A DNA stretch of 64,000 nt. Origin: Sinotaia quadrata (lineage: Eukaryota > Mollusca > Gastropoda > Architaenioglossa > Viviparidae). The stretch covers positions 46,003,759 through 46,067,758 of the forward strand of contig CM054181.1 in assembly GCA_028829895.1 (NCBI GenBank), read 5' to 3'. Of this stretch, positions 1 through 10,848 are shown piece after piece. The translations under genes were made by a program, and so were the position numbers. The notes beneath the pieces are model-generated. The model was not told the DNA's origin, did not search any database, and saw only the letters and a program-made list of their open reading frames with translations. Each line of letters starts with the position of its first letter. The first letter of the stretch is position 1.

Positions 1-200
1 TAAATAACAAGCAATGAATAAATTTAGGTTTTACAATAATCACAATAGTCAAACAAGGCAATGCATTTTATAGAACAGAGATAGCAGATCTCTCGAATAA
101 TTACTGTAGTAAACTTAATCAATTAGAAAATAAGTAATTCAATAATTCCAGTCACTACAATGACTATAAGAAAAGTAGAAATAAGAATATGAGAACTTAC

Positions 201-268
201 AAATAATCACAGGACACGCTACAGATAATCACAGGACACGTTACAGATAATCACAGGACACGTTACAG
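201..268. repeat. 22-bp minisatellite, 3 copies
   Basis: Three near-identical head-to-tail units built on AATCACAGGACACGTTACAG. One base differs in the first unit (GCTAC for GTTAC). It sits about 30 bp before a second, unrelated array. Confidence 0.9.
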
Positions 269-301
269 ACACTTAACGAGCATGTACACAATTCACCTGG
301 T

Positions 302-531
302 TTGTACAAACATCACACTGTGGAGATTTTGTTTCTTGCTTGTACAAACATCACACTGTGGAGATTTTGTTTCTTGCTTGTACAAACATCACACTGTGGA
401 GATTTTGTTTCTTGCTTGTACAAACATCACACTGTGGAGATTTTGTTTCTTGCTTGTACAAACATCACACTGTGGAGATTTTGTTTCTTGTTTGTACAAA
501 CATCACACTGTGGAGATTTTGTTTCTTGTTT
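302..531. repeat. 38-bp minisatellite, 6 copies
   Basis: Unit starts TTGTACAAACATCACACTGT. Starts are seen at 302, 340, 378, 416, 454 and 492. The copies are almost identical, so the array is young or homogenised. Frames here (for example 282-578 plus) are open only because the unit lacks stops in several frames; I do not call them genes. Confidence 0.95.
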
Positions 532-627
532 ATTTGGTCAAATATTCGGTCCAATGTCACCAAATAATGATTATTTGATTCAATAATTTTGAGGGGATTT
601 CTTTTTGATATTCTGCTCAAATCTAAT

Positions 628-756
628 CTTACTGAGACTGTATTTATGCAAAATGATCCAGGAGATTTGAACACAAACTGACGAGAAAATGTCAGCTTAC
701 TGAGACTGTATTTATGCAAAATGATCCAGGAGATTTGAACACAAGCTGACGAGAGA
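628..756. repeat. 68-bp direct tandem duplication
   Basis: Two head-to-tail copies beginning CTTACTGAGACTGTATTTAT at 628 and 696, about 95% alike by eye. Confidence 0.9.
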
Positions 757-1140
757 AAAATGAAGTGTGTAGTTTAGCGAGAAGCGCCATTGATACAAGA
801 TTATTTCTTCTGCTAACAAAGCTCGATTAAAACAACTACACACAAAGACCCACACTCGCGCACTCACATAAAAAGCAACACCACCCACCACCACCCGAAA
901 AAACTCCCTCAGCCTATAAAATACATACACACACTCTCAAATGTAAACATAAACACATAAATCTCTAATAACAATAAAAATCAAGAATCCCAAACCAGAA
1001 CTGAATAAAACAATACGACAATCACACACAAATCTCAAAAACAAACTCATAAAAAAACTTATCATATGAAACAAAAAATTCTCAAACAGCAAATCAAACC
1101 AACCATACAAATCTCTCTCTCGCACTCACTCACACTCACA

Positions 1141-1142
<2 letters not shown>

Positions 1143-1217
<75 letters not shown>
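1143..1217. repeat. (CA)n microsatellite
   Basis: About 37 uninterrupted CA dinucleotides, preceded by a CTCACA-rich ramp from about 1120. From 757 to 1142 I see only A/C-rich sequence with CACAC runs and no supported gene. Confidence 0.98.
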
Positions 1218-1220
<3 letters not shown>

Positions 1221-1856
1221 CACTCACGCACATACATACGCGCTCACATAATGTACACATCGACCTATGACAACTAATATGAATTAAGAAATTACCCTCT
1301 CACTACACTTACTAAACACTGAGCTAGATGCGCAGATTAATCATCGAATTATCATTGAACCTGAATGCTATTTAAATCAACATGGGCGTGCTCTGAGAGC
1401 AATACATTACAGTCGACAGAATGAAGAAATAGGTAATAGGAATATTTCCACGATCTACGCTCTAGAAGTGATCGCGTTGGGGAGATCTATAATCTCAAGT
1501 AATCCACATAGTTCCTTCCATTGACTCTGCCTGCTTAAATCAGGGGGTCGATAGCCCAATATGCATGCACGCACACCTGTAAAATTTAATCAAGTTCACC
1601 CCAGACAAACACTCAAGCAAGCCACTCTGCAAACAATGCCTTTTGGGTAGTCGATAAGCTAGAACAACCTCAGTATCGCATACCCTCTTCACTGGGAACA
1701 ATATCGCCAAGGGTGGAACAATGACAACAGAACCCAGCGTGTTCTTTCTATTGTCCGGGATAGATGAGAGCTGAAGCGGAAATAATGATAGCCCAAACAC
1801 ACACGTCCAGTAGTTATCTACACTGTTTTGTTGCCGCTTTTTGTGTTCATGTAGAG
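1218..1856. other. unassigned stretch
   Basis: No repeat or recognised gene. A minus-strand frame of 145 codons (1540-1977) runs through it, but its first 40 or so codons lie in the MITE at 1857-2024. It resembles no family I know and is probably fortuitous. Confidence 0.5.
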
Positions 1857-2024
1857 CAGTGGTTCTTAACCTGGAGTCCTTGATGTTTTTTAAGGGGTCG
1901 GTGAAAGTTAAATATTCATTATATTTTTGTATTCTGCTTATGTGCATTTTTCTAGGGAGGGGTTCCATAGCTTTCACCAGATTTTAAAAGGGGTCCGTGA
2001 CTCAAACAAGGTTAAGAACCACTG
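1857..2024. mobile_element. hAT-type MITE, 168 bp, with 8-bp TSD
   Basis: The 5' end reads CAGTGGTTCTTAACCTGG and the 3' end AAGGTTAAGAACCACTG, giving a 16-bp perfect terminal inverted repeat. The element is flanked on both sides by the same 8 bp, ATGTAGAG (1849-1856 and 2025-2032). An 8-bp duplication with CAGNG-type termini is the signature of the hAT superfamily. The interior has no coding capacity, so it is a non-autonomous copy moved by a transposase encoded elsewhere. The perfect TSD suggests a fairly recent insertion. Confidence 0.92.
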
Positions 2025-2032
2025 ATGTAGAG

Positions 2033-2414
2033 AATTGAAGGTTTCATGGTTGTGCTGTGTTGGGAATTATAACTCGCGTAGATGAAATATTTCACAAGGG
2101 ACACAACTTTCAATCTTCATTCGGTCCACACTCTCAACTTTCGCATTTTGACAAAACTGACTGGCTGCATACTCCTCATTTAATAAAGTATACATTTTAA
2201 AGATGGATTTCATTTGAAGAAGGTGACATTTGCAAATATATAAACAAATTGTCTTCAGATTGATATTTAATCGAAAAGTCCTTTAATGAATTCGATCATT
2301 ATAAGACCTTTGTTGTCCATTGTCCAAACCATGTGAAATTAACATTACATATTAAGAAAGAAATACAATAAAATTATATTCTTAAATCGTGCGAGTAGAA
2401 ACTTTCGGATGGTT

Positions 2415-2418
<4 letters not shown>
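2033..2418. other. unassigned AT-rich stretch
   Basis: I see no repeat, transposon end or coding signal. Confidence 0.5.

Positions 2419-2453
<35 letters not shown>
2419..2453. repeat. (GT)n microsatellite
   Basis: About 17 uninterrupted GT units. Confidence 0.97.
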
Positions 2454-2454
<1 letters not shown>

Positions 2455-4027
2455 AAGCAACAAACGGTGAGCAAGTTGAATCCTAGGCATTGAATTAATT
2501 CAAAGGAAGTGAGAACAGTTTACATTTTCATAGAGATTGAACACAAATCGCACTCTCTGTGGGCAATTAGACTGCAATTTGGAAAGAAAAAATATTGGGT
2601 TTATAAAAGTATCTACATTTTGAAAGTGAAATACATTTGATGAAGATGACATTTTACTCTTATATAGATAGATAGATAGATAGATATATAGATAGATTTT
2701 CTTAAGATGGATGTTTAATCGATCGATCCTTAAATGAAATTCACTAATTATTTAGTACCCGACATTTGTTACGTACTCTCCAAACCAAGTATGAAAAACA
2801 AATTCTTTTAAAAAATAACAAAATTATATTTTTGGAAAGTGCGCTTGAAAAAGTCCGCGTGTCTACCAATGGCGGTAAAGCAGAGAACAATGATTAAGCG
2901 GAGCATTTCAGAACATCGATATCGAATTAATACTAGGGAGTGAAGCGTGCTTTGTTAAACCGTATCATACCGATTGCACATTCGGGTAGACATTTACTGC
3001 TACGATTCTGAATATGAAAAACATTTTGTTTGTAAAACTAAAATCTAAACTTTATTGTACAAAATATATAATTTAAATAACATAACAAATATTTTTAGTA
3101 CTTTAATTGTTATTATTTAAGGGGAAAATGTACTTATAACAGAAATCTAGAAATTTACGACACTGAGTCTAGTAGTTTAGAAAATTTTCTGCTAATTCGC
3201 GTGGATAAAATTCATATGGATAAAATTAGTGTGGATAAAATTCGTGTGGACAAATATTAGCCACATGAACGAATGAAGGTTTTATCTGATTCTTAATGTC
3301 TGTAAGCAAAGTGTAATCATTATCCCATGTTAGGTGAAACTTTTCATTTATCGTGATTCAGAAGTGAATTGAAATCGAACATGCATTACCTTCTTTTATT
3401 TATCCTCGTCCAACTTTTCATCCAAGTTCTCATCGCTAAAAGGCATCGTTAGTCGAATCACGCACTCGCTCATTAACTGTCAAAACATTTCAAAAGGTTA
3501 ATCTGACCTCAGCAGCTTTCGTCAAGGGGTGTGGGAGGGATTGCCTTTCTGCACTCATTTGACACAAGTACGCCCACGTCAAGCAGTGCACTCGAATGAC
3601 CTCGAAACACGTGCGTATTAATTTTTATAAACAGAAAAAAAATATTTGCACACAATCTGCTAGCTCGTAAAGCAATTCTGCAAGCTAGTTAATCCAGGGA
3701 CACTGGTGAGATGGGGGTGGGTTGAAGCCAATTCCGTTGACACATGCAATTTATTCAAGTACATATTATAATCAGCCTTAATGTTTTTCTTTTTTTATAA
3801 CGAGCACAAAGAGATAAAATCAAAAGAGGATGAGAACACGTCCTTTGATTTAAGAAAAAATATTTTTGGTAATTTATTACAAAATTTTCACACGTCAGAG
3901 AAACTGAATCAAAAAGGAATTTCAGAATTTTGTATTAATTTTGGGGTACCGATAATATTCGTGGCTTCCATCTTTCTGATTTCTGTCTTGTCACAATGGA
4001 AGGCTTTGGAAATTGAATACGTTCTAA
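2454..4027. other. AT-rich spacer with short simple repeats
   Basis: Contains a short (GATA)n run near 2664-2697 and three loose copies of a GTGGATAAAATTC motif at 3198-3256. An 88-codon plus frame at 3781-4047 runs into the following tandem array and resembles nothing I know, so I do not call it a gene. Confidence 0.5.
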
Positions 4028-4204
4028 ACAAACTCGTCACTGAGTGAACTTTTGCTCAAGTCAGCACACTGCATGAGTCATAGAAGACAAACTCGTCACT
4101 GAGTGAACTTTTGCTCAAGTCAGCACACTGCATGAGTCATAGAAGACAAACTCGTCACTGAGTGAACTTTTGCTCAAGTCAGCACACTGCATGCGTCATA
4201 AAAG
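4028..4204. repeat. 59-bp minisatellite, 3 copies
   Basis: Units begin ACAAACTCGTCACTGAGTGA at 4028, 4087 and 4146. The copies are almost identical, with only terminal differences in the third. Confidence 0.95.
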
Positions 4205-4876
4205 ACAAAATCAGAGAAAACCACTGATTTGAAGTTACGCAGAAACAAAGCACATAAGACAGTTGTCTTCAAAATAAAATAAATTAATCATGTTGTATAA
4301 ACATAGCAGAAATTTGAGTGGGCTGTCTCAGAAATATGCACTAATCCGAGAATAATTAACAAAATAGCACACGAAACTTTAAAAAATAACAAGTTGATGG
4401 TGATAATGATGATGATTATAATGACGACGATGAAGATGATGAGGGTAGGTTTGCTGTTTAAAATAACGGGAATGAAATCACTGACATCAAGCAACAGCTG
4501 TACAAATAACACAAAAGTTTTGCCTCTGAACAATGAATCAAATTCGAAAATAAAAATACAGACGAAATAAAGTGTAAAGACTTGGCAAGGTAGGTCTACA
4601 TTTTATCACTGATTTTTTATAAAGTAAACAGTATACTATAGCGACGTCTCCTTTATGACTTAACTCTAAGCAGACACTTGCGTACTACATTAAAACATTT
4701 GCATGATTTAGTTGTGTCTCTTAAAGAGAAAACTCTAAGCATATATTTTACACATATACACGGACATACACTCATACAAATGTACAGACATACATACGTA
4801 TAAATATAGACACGCACACACACAAGTAAACAGTTTCATAACAGACAAATAGGCATAGACACACTCAAGTGCAGAC

Positions 4877-4878
<2 letters not shown>
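4205..4878. other. spacer with cryptic GAT/GAC triplets
   Basis: An impure GAT/GAC/GAA triplet run lies at about 4397-4445. The rest is AT-rich with no supported gene. Confidence 0.5.
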
Positions 4879-4934
<56 letters not shown>

Positions 4935-4980
4935 AATACATACACACACACACACATACATACACATACATACACACATA
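4879..4980. repeat. (CA)n microsatellite plus CACATA tail
   Basis: A pure (CA)n run to 4931 is followed by mixed CACACATACATA repeats to about 4980. Confidence 0.97.
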
Positions 4981-5314
4981 TTCATGGCTAATTTACGCTG
5001 GAAGTAAATTGATGACTTAATCTGAGCGTATAAAGGACGTATACAACGAACTGTCCACATCAAAAGCAAACTTACCGTATTTGAGTCATGGACGGATCAG
5101 TTTCGTTCAATATGCATTATGATTTCTGACACATGGCGATGTGTTGTCATTAAATTATCCGTGTCAATAATGTATAAAAAATATTAAATTTTATTAATTT
5201 GATACTGTTCTGGTTGTTGCTTTATATTTACTTAGCTGTATGCAAAGCTCAGTTTCTGGTGTAGTCCATGTTGACTGCTTAGATGTAGCCATGTTCAGGC
5301 CTTAATATTGGTTT

Positions 5315-5453
5315 ACACTCAATATAGCATTATACTTACTGGGTCTGAATGCATATAATAACACTCAATATAGCATTATACTTATTGGGTCTGAATGTAT
5401 ATAATTACACTCAATATAGCATTATACTTACTGGGTCTGAATGCATATAATTA
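5315..5453. repeat. 46-bp minisatellite, 3 copies
   Basis: Units begin ACACTCAATATAGCATTATA at 5315, 5361 and 5407 with only one or two differences. Confidence 0.95.
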
Positions 5454-5728
5454 CCTCTAGGGCCTTTCAGATGAAGTAGCCCTGCTCTCAGCATTTAGAC
5501 AACGTAGATCTACTTTTGGGTATTATAATAACACTACTACTAGTTATAACAATAATGTGTTTACAATGATATTATAGAGTGTGTTAGACTCCAAGCGCTT
5601 TACAACAAGTACATACAAGGAAACTAATACAGCTAAATTAGCAGGATGCGTCCAGCATGCATTTACAAACTTTGATAAAAAGATATCTAAAGAAATTAAT
5701 GACAATTAATGACTTCACCATTGTACAT

Positions 5729-5925
5729 TTAAAGATACAATGTTCATTATGCTAATGAAGTACACATGTCTCGAGAGACAATACTTATCACGCTGATGAA
5801 ATGCACGTCTCGAGAGACAATACTTATCAGGCTGATGAAATACACGTCTCGAGAGACAATACTTATTAGGCTGATGAAATACACGTCTCGAGAGACAATA
5901 CTTATCAGGCTGATGAAATACATAA
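5729..5925 (+). repeat. 39-bp minisatellite, left arm of inverted pair
   Basis: Units contain GTCTCGAGAGACAATACTTA followed by a GCTGATGAAAT motif. Unit starts at 5768, 5807, 5846 and 5885 give an exact 39-bp period, and a degraded unit lies upstream. The same unit recurs in reverse complement at 6161-6500. Each unit carries the self-complementary core TCTCGAGA. Confidence 0.93.
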
Positions 5926-6160
5926 TGCAAGACGAGATCTAGTTTTCCATATTATATGCGTTCTTCGCCGTCTGGCTCTAGGTCCACATGGCTGTCTCAT
6001 TTCATACAATATGGTGTACTCTCCTTCTTGAGCAAAGTACGTGAATAAGTCGTCCGATCAAAAATGTTCAAATACATTTCAGGGTTCATCTGCCCGCAAT
6101 GTGCAGGCTTTTCGAACTGAGATACACATCTATTTTGAAAAGTACTCTCGGGACACAGTT

Positions 6161-6500
6161 ATTTCATCAGCAAGATGAATGTTGTCTCTCCAGATACGTG
6201 TATTTCATCAGCAAGTTGAATGTTGTCTCACGAGACACAAGTATTTCATCAGCCAGATAAATGTTGTCTCTCGAGATATGTGTATTTCATCATCAAGATA
6301 AATGTTCTCTCTCGAAATACGTATATTTCATCAGCAGGATAACTGTTGTCTCTCGAGACATTATTTCATCAGCAAGGAAAATATTGTCTCTCGAGATATA
6401 TATTTCACCAGCATGGTAAGTATTGTCTCTAAAGACAAATAATTTCTTTCGCAAGATATATGTCTCTCAAGACATGTATTTCATCAGCATGATAAGTATA
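6161..6500 (-). repeat. 38-41 bp minisatellite, right arm of inverted pair
   Basis: About nine units of the form ATTTCATCAGCAAGAT...TGTCTCTCGAGA, starting at 6161, 6202, 6243, 6284, 6325, 6363, 6402, about 6442 and 6477. This is the reverse complement of the left-arm unit (compare TGATGAAAT and TCTCGAGAGACA). The right arm is longer and more diverged. The intervening 5926-6160 is unrelated sequence. Confidence 0.92.
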
Positions 6501-6667
6501 GCCAGTGAAGACTTTGGAGAAATGGAGTGATATGATCAGATTTTAGTGCTTTAAGAAAAGTCTCAAAGTTTCTGTATTTTGAATCTTCTGAAGATTCTTC
6601 AGGAGACAAAATGGTACACCAGGAATGATTATAACTAACATGAGGGATTAATTTGAAGACAGCAGAA

Positions 6668-8353
6668 TGTGACGAGTGTGACAAATTCTGTGTCATGGCC
6701 TCGTGACCCAATTGCGCGTTTTCAAAATTAAAATTTTGAAGGGACCTTTGTTGAAATTCACCCGTGATACATCAGTATCGAGAAGCTTCTAGCAAGGTCA
6801 GATTTGTTGCATAACTTAGGCCATTGTCCAGCACCTTCGAGATCAACAACATACCACGTGAGCGGTCACGTGATGCGTTCAATGCAGTTTTATAAAATAT
6901 GATCACACGCGCGAAATCCGTACTCACTCCCAGATCGGCAGACGCACAAGACAGCTGCATTAGCTCCGTCCCGCCGCATACCAGAGTCGTATGAGAGAGT
7001 CGAAAGAAGAACCCCGCTAGAGCAGTAAATCTACTTTTAAGAGGTAACAATAACACGTCTACTTCTTACAATATTCATTGCATTTGTTGATTGTATTTTG
7101 AATTGATGTATGTATTTTGTGCAGCTTATTGCTATTTTAGCCAAAGCACTTGTTTCGATGTAAAAGGACAAATCTAAAAGTTATTGTATATAAATTATTG
7201 TAACTCCTTCTTATCTTTAATTTATATAAATCTTAAATTCCATAGTGCCGCCAGTATGTCTGTGCACGTGGTGAATTCTTCTTTGTAATTCAAATTGTTC
7301 TTGCTTATAATTTTTCATGTAAAATTGTAAAGCATTCATGCTTCATTTTGAATTAATCCTTTGTGTGAATTCCAATTTTTAATGCTGTAAATATTTGGGA
7401 ATTCATACGTTCGTGTAATGTTACATGTAGCACACACGTGAACCACAATGTATAATTAAATATAACCATATTTGAATTGTAAACGACACGATAGTCAAAG
7501 ATTCTAAATTCAGAACCTTTAAACAAAGAAACATGTGCTTGGGTTTTGCGAATATAGACGCAAATAGTTACAGAGCCCAAATCCTTTGTTTCAGCCGGGT
7601 TCTTATGTTATTCCTCTCTACCTTCGTACTTCTTGAGTCGTACGCCGACTCGGGTATCTTCATGACCCATACGTGAACTAAACTACGTTGAAGTACATTG
7701 TGTTAACTACGGTTAACGATCGTCGCAAGTACATTAGCGATGCAGTAATTGAGTGGACGATTGACTGTTATGCTATGAGCGGTACTGACGATGAGCCAAA
7801 GTGATGTGGACAAGTTCTAAACCAGTTGAACCCCACATGCGACCAAGAGTGTAGTTAAGTATATCTACTGTGGTCCAGGATCAAGTGAATATTTTGGCAG
7901 AAATTCTCGTTAAAACAAATAACTATGACGATAGAGCAAGAAATAACATTTGTATGGAATCTAGACTTCCTGCTCGTGATTAATTGTTGCTGTTAATTGT
8001 TAAACTTATTAAATCTTATTTCATCTTGTTAAGAACCTCTTTTTGTAGTAATTTGTATGCATATAGACCAAAAAACGTGGATTGGATGGGGGCTGTTTGA
8101 GCTAAACGAATGACGTAATGAATGCATATGAATCTAAGAGAGTTTTTAACGATCTCCAATCTAGCTAATGTACGCAAATTATCAGTTCGTAAATTTGTGA
8201 TCTAGACTACAAAGATGCATTTTTAATTTAGTCGAATGATGATTTGAGCAACCAGTCTGTTTAGGTTAAACGAGAGGGAATTAATTTAAATAGTAAATTA
8301 AAGTTCCATAATTTCCTAAGCAGGGTCTCTAAATAAATACTGGAAACGTAACA
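6668..8353. mobile_element. solo LTR, copy A (1,686 bp, TSD CAGAA)
   Basis: The sequence matches 10849-12536 along its full length with scattered substitutions and small indels. It begins TGTGACG and ends CGTAACA, a short imperfect inverted repeat with the TG...CA ends of a long terminal repeat. The five bases before it (6663-6667) and after it (8354-8358) are both CAGAA, the 5-bp duplication expected of an LTR integrase. No gag or pol lies next to it, so it is a solo LTR left by LTR-LTR recombination. If read on the plus strand, promoter-like signals are two CACGTG boxes (6855, 6867) and a TATA box at 6891, with AATAAA at 8332. The superfamily (Gypsy or BEL most likely) cannot be set without the internal region. 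Confidence 0.9.
6855..6898 (+). promoter_or_regulatory. putative LTR core promoter: two CACGTG boxes and TATA
   Basis: CACGTG at 6855-6860 and 6867-6872, then TATAAAAT at 6891-6898. The arrangement is preserved in the second LTR copy (CACGTG at 11036 and 11048, TATAAAAT at 11072). Orientation is inferred from these motifs and the AATAAA near the 3' end. Confidence 0.45.
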
Positions 8354-8358
8354 CAGAA

Positions 8359-9149
8359 TTTGTAGCATTAACAAGAAACTCTCCTCATGGTGCTAATTCG
8401 TCTCAGCTCCAGATATCCGTCTCCAGAAGTATTATTGTAAAGAAATGGATACTTTTATTTTTTTTGGTTAAAATATAAATTTATATTTTCTAAGTGATTG
8501 ACAAACATTCAATTTACCCACATTCATTTATTTTGGTAAAGGGAAGGATTTAAGAACCCTTTTAGAGCAGCAATCATAACTTCCGGTTTTATCATCTTTC
8601 GTGTCTCTTATTATTCGTCGTCCTAAATCTTAGCACCAGAGGCACATGTCTACAATTTGGATGGTTGAAGCGATTTCATTTGGATTCATTTGGGCAACTT
8701 GATTTGTACAGTTGGCTAACTACACAACACGGTGTACAATTGTTGAGGAACAACATACCAGGGTATAAAACTAGATAGAGGGGATGTCACATAGAATTTT
8801 CAAAAACTGTTCGTGGACAGAATCGTGAGGAAACTATAACGTAAACAATTTTGAGATGGATTGTCTGCCCTTTACAGATCAAATTTGTTTTGCTTCCGAT
8901 AGGTTTGGTCTGAATCAAGATAAAGCAGTCCCATGGATACAATATGAATCCTGGAGACAGTAGCTTTATCTAGCAGAGTTGGACAATAGCTCTGTCCAGC
9001 AGGGTCAGTCATGTGGAAAGTTGCAAATGGATCACGAATTGTAAGAACTGAAATCTTCCCATCGCAACAGAGAGACGTTTATGACCAATTTAAAAGGGAA
9101 TTTAGTATAGTATTAGGTACAGTAAACTGATTGAAGATCACTGATAGAT
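8359..9149. other. unassigned stretch between LTR copy A and a minisatellite
   Basis: No gag-pol remnant, repeat or recognised gene. This argues that the two LTR copies are not ends of one element. Confidence 0.5.
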
Positions 9150-9340
9150 TCAAGTGATTGAAGTGAGTGATCCCAGTGATTGAAGTGAGGTGCACACTGC
9201 ATGATTGAAGCGATTTAAGTGAGGGGCACACGTAATAATTCCAGTGATTTAAGTGAGGTGCACACTGCATGATTGAAGCGATTTAAGTGAGGGGCACACC
9301 TAATGATTCTAGTGATTTAAGTGAGGGGCACACTGAATCA
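9150..9340. repeat. 34-bp minisatellite with 68-bp higher-order period
   Basis: The GAGG(T/G)GCACAC core occurs at 9187, 9221, 9255 and later, about 34 bp apart. Alternate monomers match better, giving a 68-bp higher-order unit. Confidence 0.88.
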
Positions 9341-9949
9341 TAAAATGTTATTCTTTTCCCTTCACAACATTTGACAGAAGATTTGGATTGGGTGACAGTT
9401 TTCCATTTAGGAAGAAATTGTTAGTTTTTTCTTTTTAAAGAGAATTTGCAATAGCTCTGTTAGAAATGATAAGAACACGTTTCGAGAAGGAAATGTATTT
9501 ATGACATCATTACGAACAAGTAGTACGCCATCTATGCATTTTTTTTTTGCGGACTCAGGTTGCATGATTATTCGAAATCGACAGGTAATAGCACGAAATT
9601 TTGTGAAAGGCAAAGGTTGAAATTCATGGCTGTAAAATAGCAATTTAGATAGTGGGATGCTGGCAGAGTGCTCTTTAATAGTTTTCACCTTGCCATGGAA
9701 ACATAATTGCGAATTGGTCTGGTAGCTTGTATGCAGTGGATTACGATAAAGAAAGTGGTTAAGATTTATTTCTTGTCAAATCTGTTGTGCAGAACACCTA
9801 TGGTAATTTAACTGATTCGTGTACTGAAAAATTAGATTTTGCTGAAAGAACAACATTTGTAATATTCATTCTGGCCTGATAAATCTGCCTATGGGATGGC
9901 CAAACCGATTCTGTCTAGTGTCTTGCATGCTATAGAGTTTTTTTTCTTA
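9341..9949. other. unassigned stretch
   Basis: AT-rich with no supported feature. The minus frame at 9407-9688 matches no family I recognise. Confidence 0.5.
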
Positions 9950-10225
9950 GCATTCAGATGAAGCAGCTCTAGTTCTTACTGCTTTAGTCCTTGAACAGTC
10001 AGTTTGAAGTCAATACTTCAGTTGAAGTATTAGTTCTAGTTACTTAGTTGCTCAATACATTGAGATGAAGCAGCTCTAGCTCTTAATGCCTTAGTCCTTG
10101 AACAGTCAGTTGAAGTGGCTGTAGATCTAGCTAGTTTGTTGCTCGTCACATTGAGAGGAAACAACTCTAGCTCTAAATGCTTTAGTACCTTGATTAGTCA
10201 GTTCAAGCAGTTCTAGTGTTCAAAC
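9950..10225. repeat. degenerate ~92-105 bp tandem repeat, 3 copies
   Basis: A GATGAAGCAGCTCTAG-like block recurs near 9957, 10062 and 10154, followed each time by CCTTGAACAGTCAGTT or a variant. The copies are clearly diverged. Confidence 0.75.
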
Positions 10226-10254
10226 TCGGTATACTCAAATATCGTAGCTCTATC

Positions 10255-10545
10255 TAAAATTTCTTGAAATAATCCCATGTAAAGCCCTGTCTCTAACTAT
10301 AATTACTTGAAATAATCTCATGTAAAGCCCTGTCTCTAACTATAATTACTTGAAATAATCCTATGTAAAGCCCTGGCTCTAACTATAATTACTTGAAATA
10401 ATCACATGTAAAGTCCTGGCTCTAACTATAATTACTTGAAACAATCCCATATAAAGCCCTGGCTCTAACTATAATTACTTGAAATAATCCCATTTAAAGC
10501 CCTGGCTCTAACTATAATTACTTGAAATAATCCCATTAAAATCCT
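10255..10545. repeat. 43-bp minisatellite, ~7 copies
   Basis: Unit TAAAGCCCTGGCTCTAACTA and onward. Starts at 10280, 10323 and 10366 fix the 43-bp period. Copies are well conserved until the last, which is truncated. Confidence 0.95.
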
Positions 10546-10848
10546 GGATCTAAGTACTTGATGATTAGAACAGTTAACTGACGTAGTTCTGTGGAAGAGG
10601 AGCGTTGCTGCACTGCTGATGTAAGACGAAAAGGGTTAAATAGTTCACGAAATTAAACTTACTTCTAATTTATATATATACATGTGCTGTCACTCTGACA
10701 TCGATCCCTCCCAGCCGCACTCCTCTGATTTTTCGTGTCTTGTTTATAAAATAATATTATTTAATTCCACAATGATAACCATATCTGTTTGATGAAATAA
10801 AATGTGTTAACAATGCATGACCTAAAGCCAATAATAAAAATTGTATTT

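Noticed and set aside
1540..1977. 145-codon minus ORF
   Set aside because: Its first third is encoded by a hAT MITE and the rest matches nothing recognised; no splice or promoter context.
5729..6500. CRISPR array (regular 39-bp repeats)
   Set aside because: There are no unique spacers: the whole unit repeats head to tail, and the genome is eukaryotic.
6772..7056. 94-codon minus ORF duplicated at 10953-11237
   Set aside because: Both copies lie inside the LTR; conservation follows from the LTR duplication and not from coding constraint.
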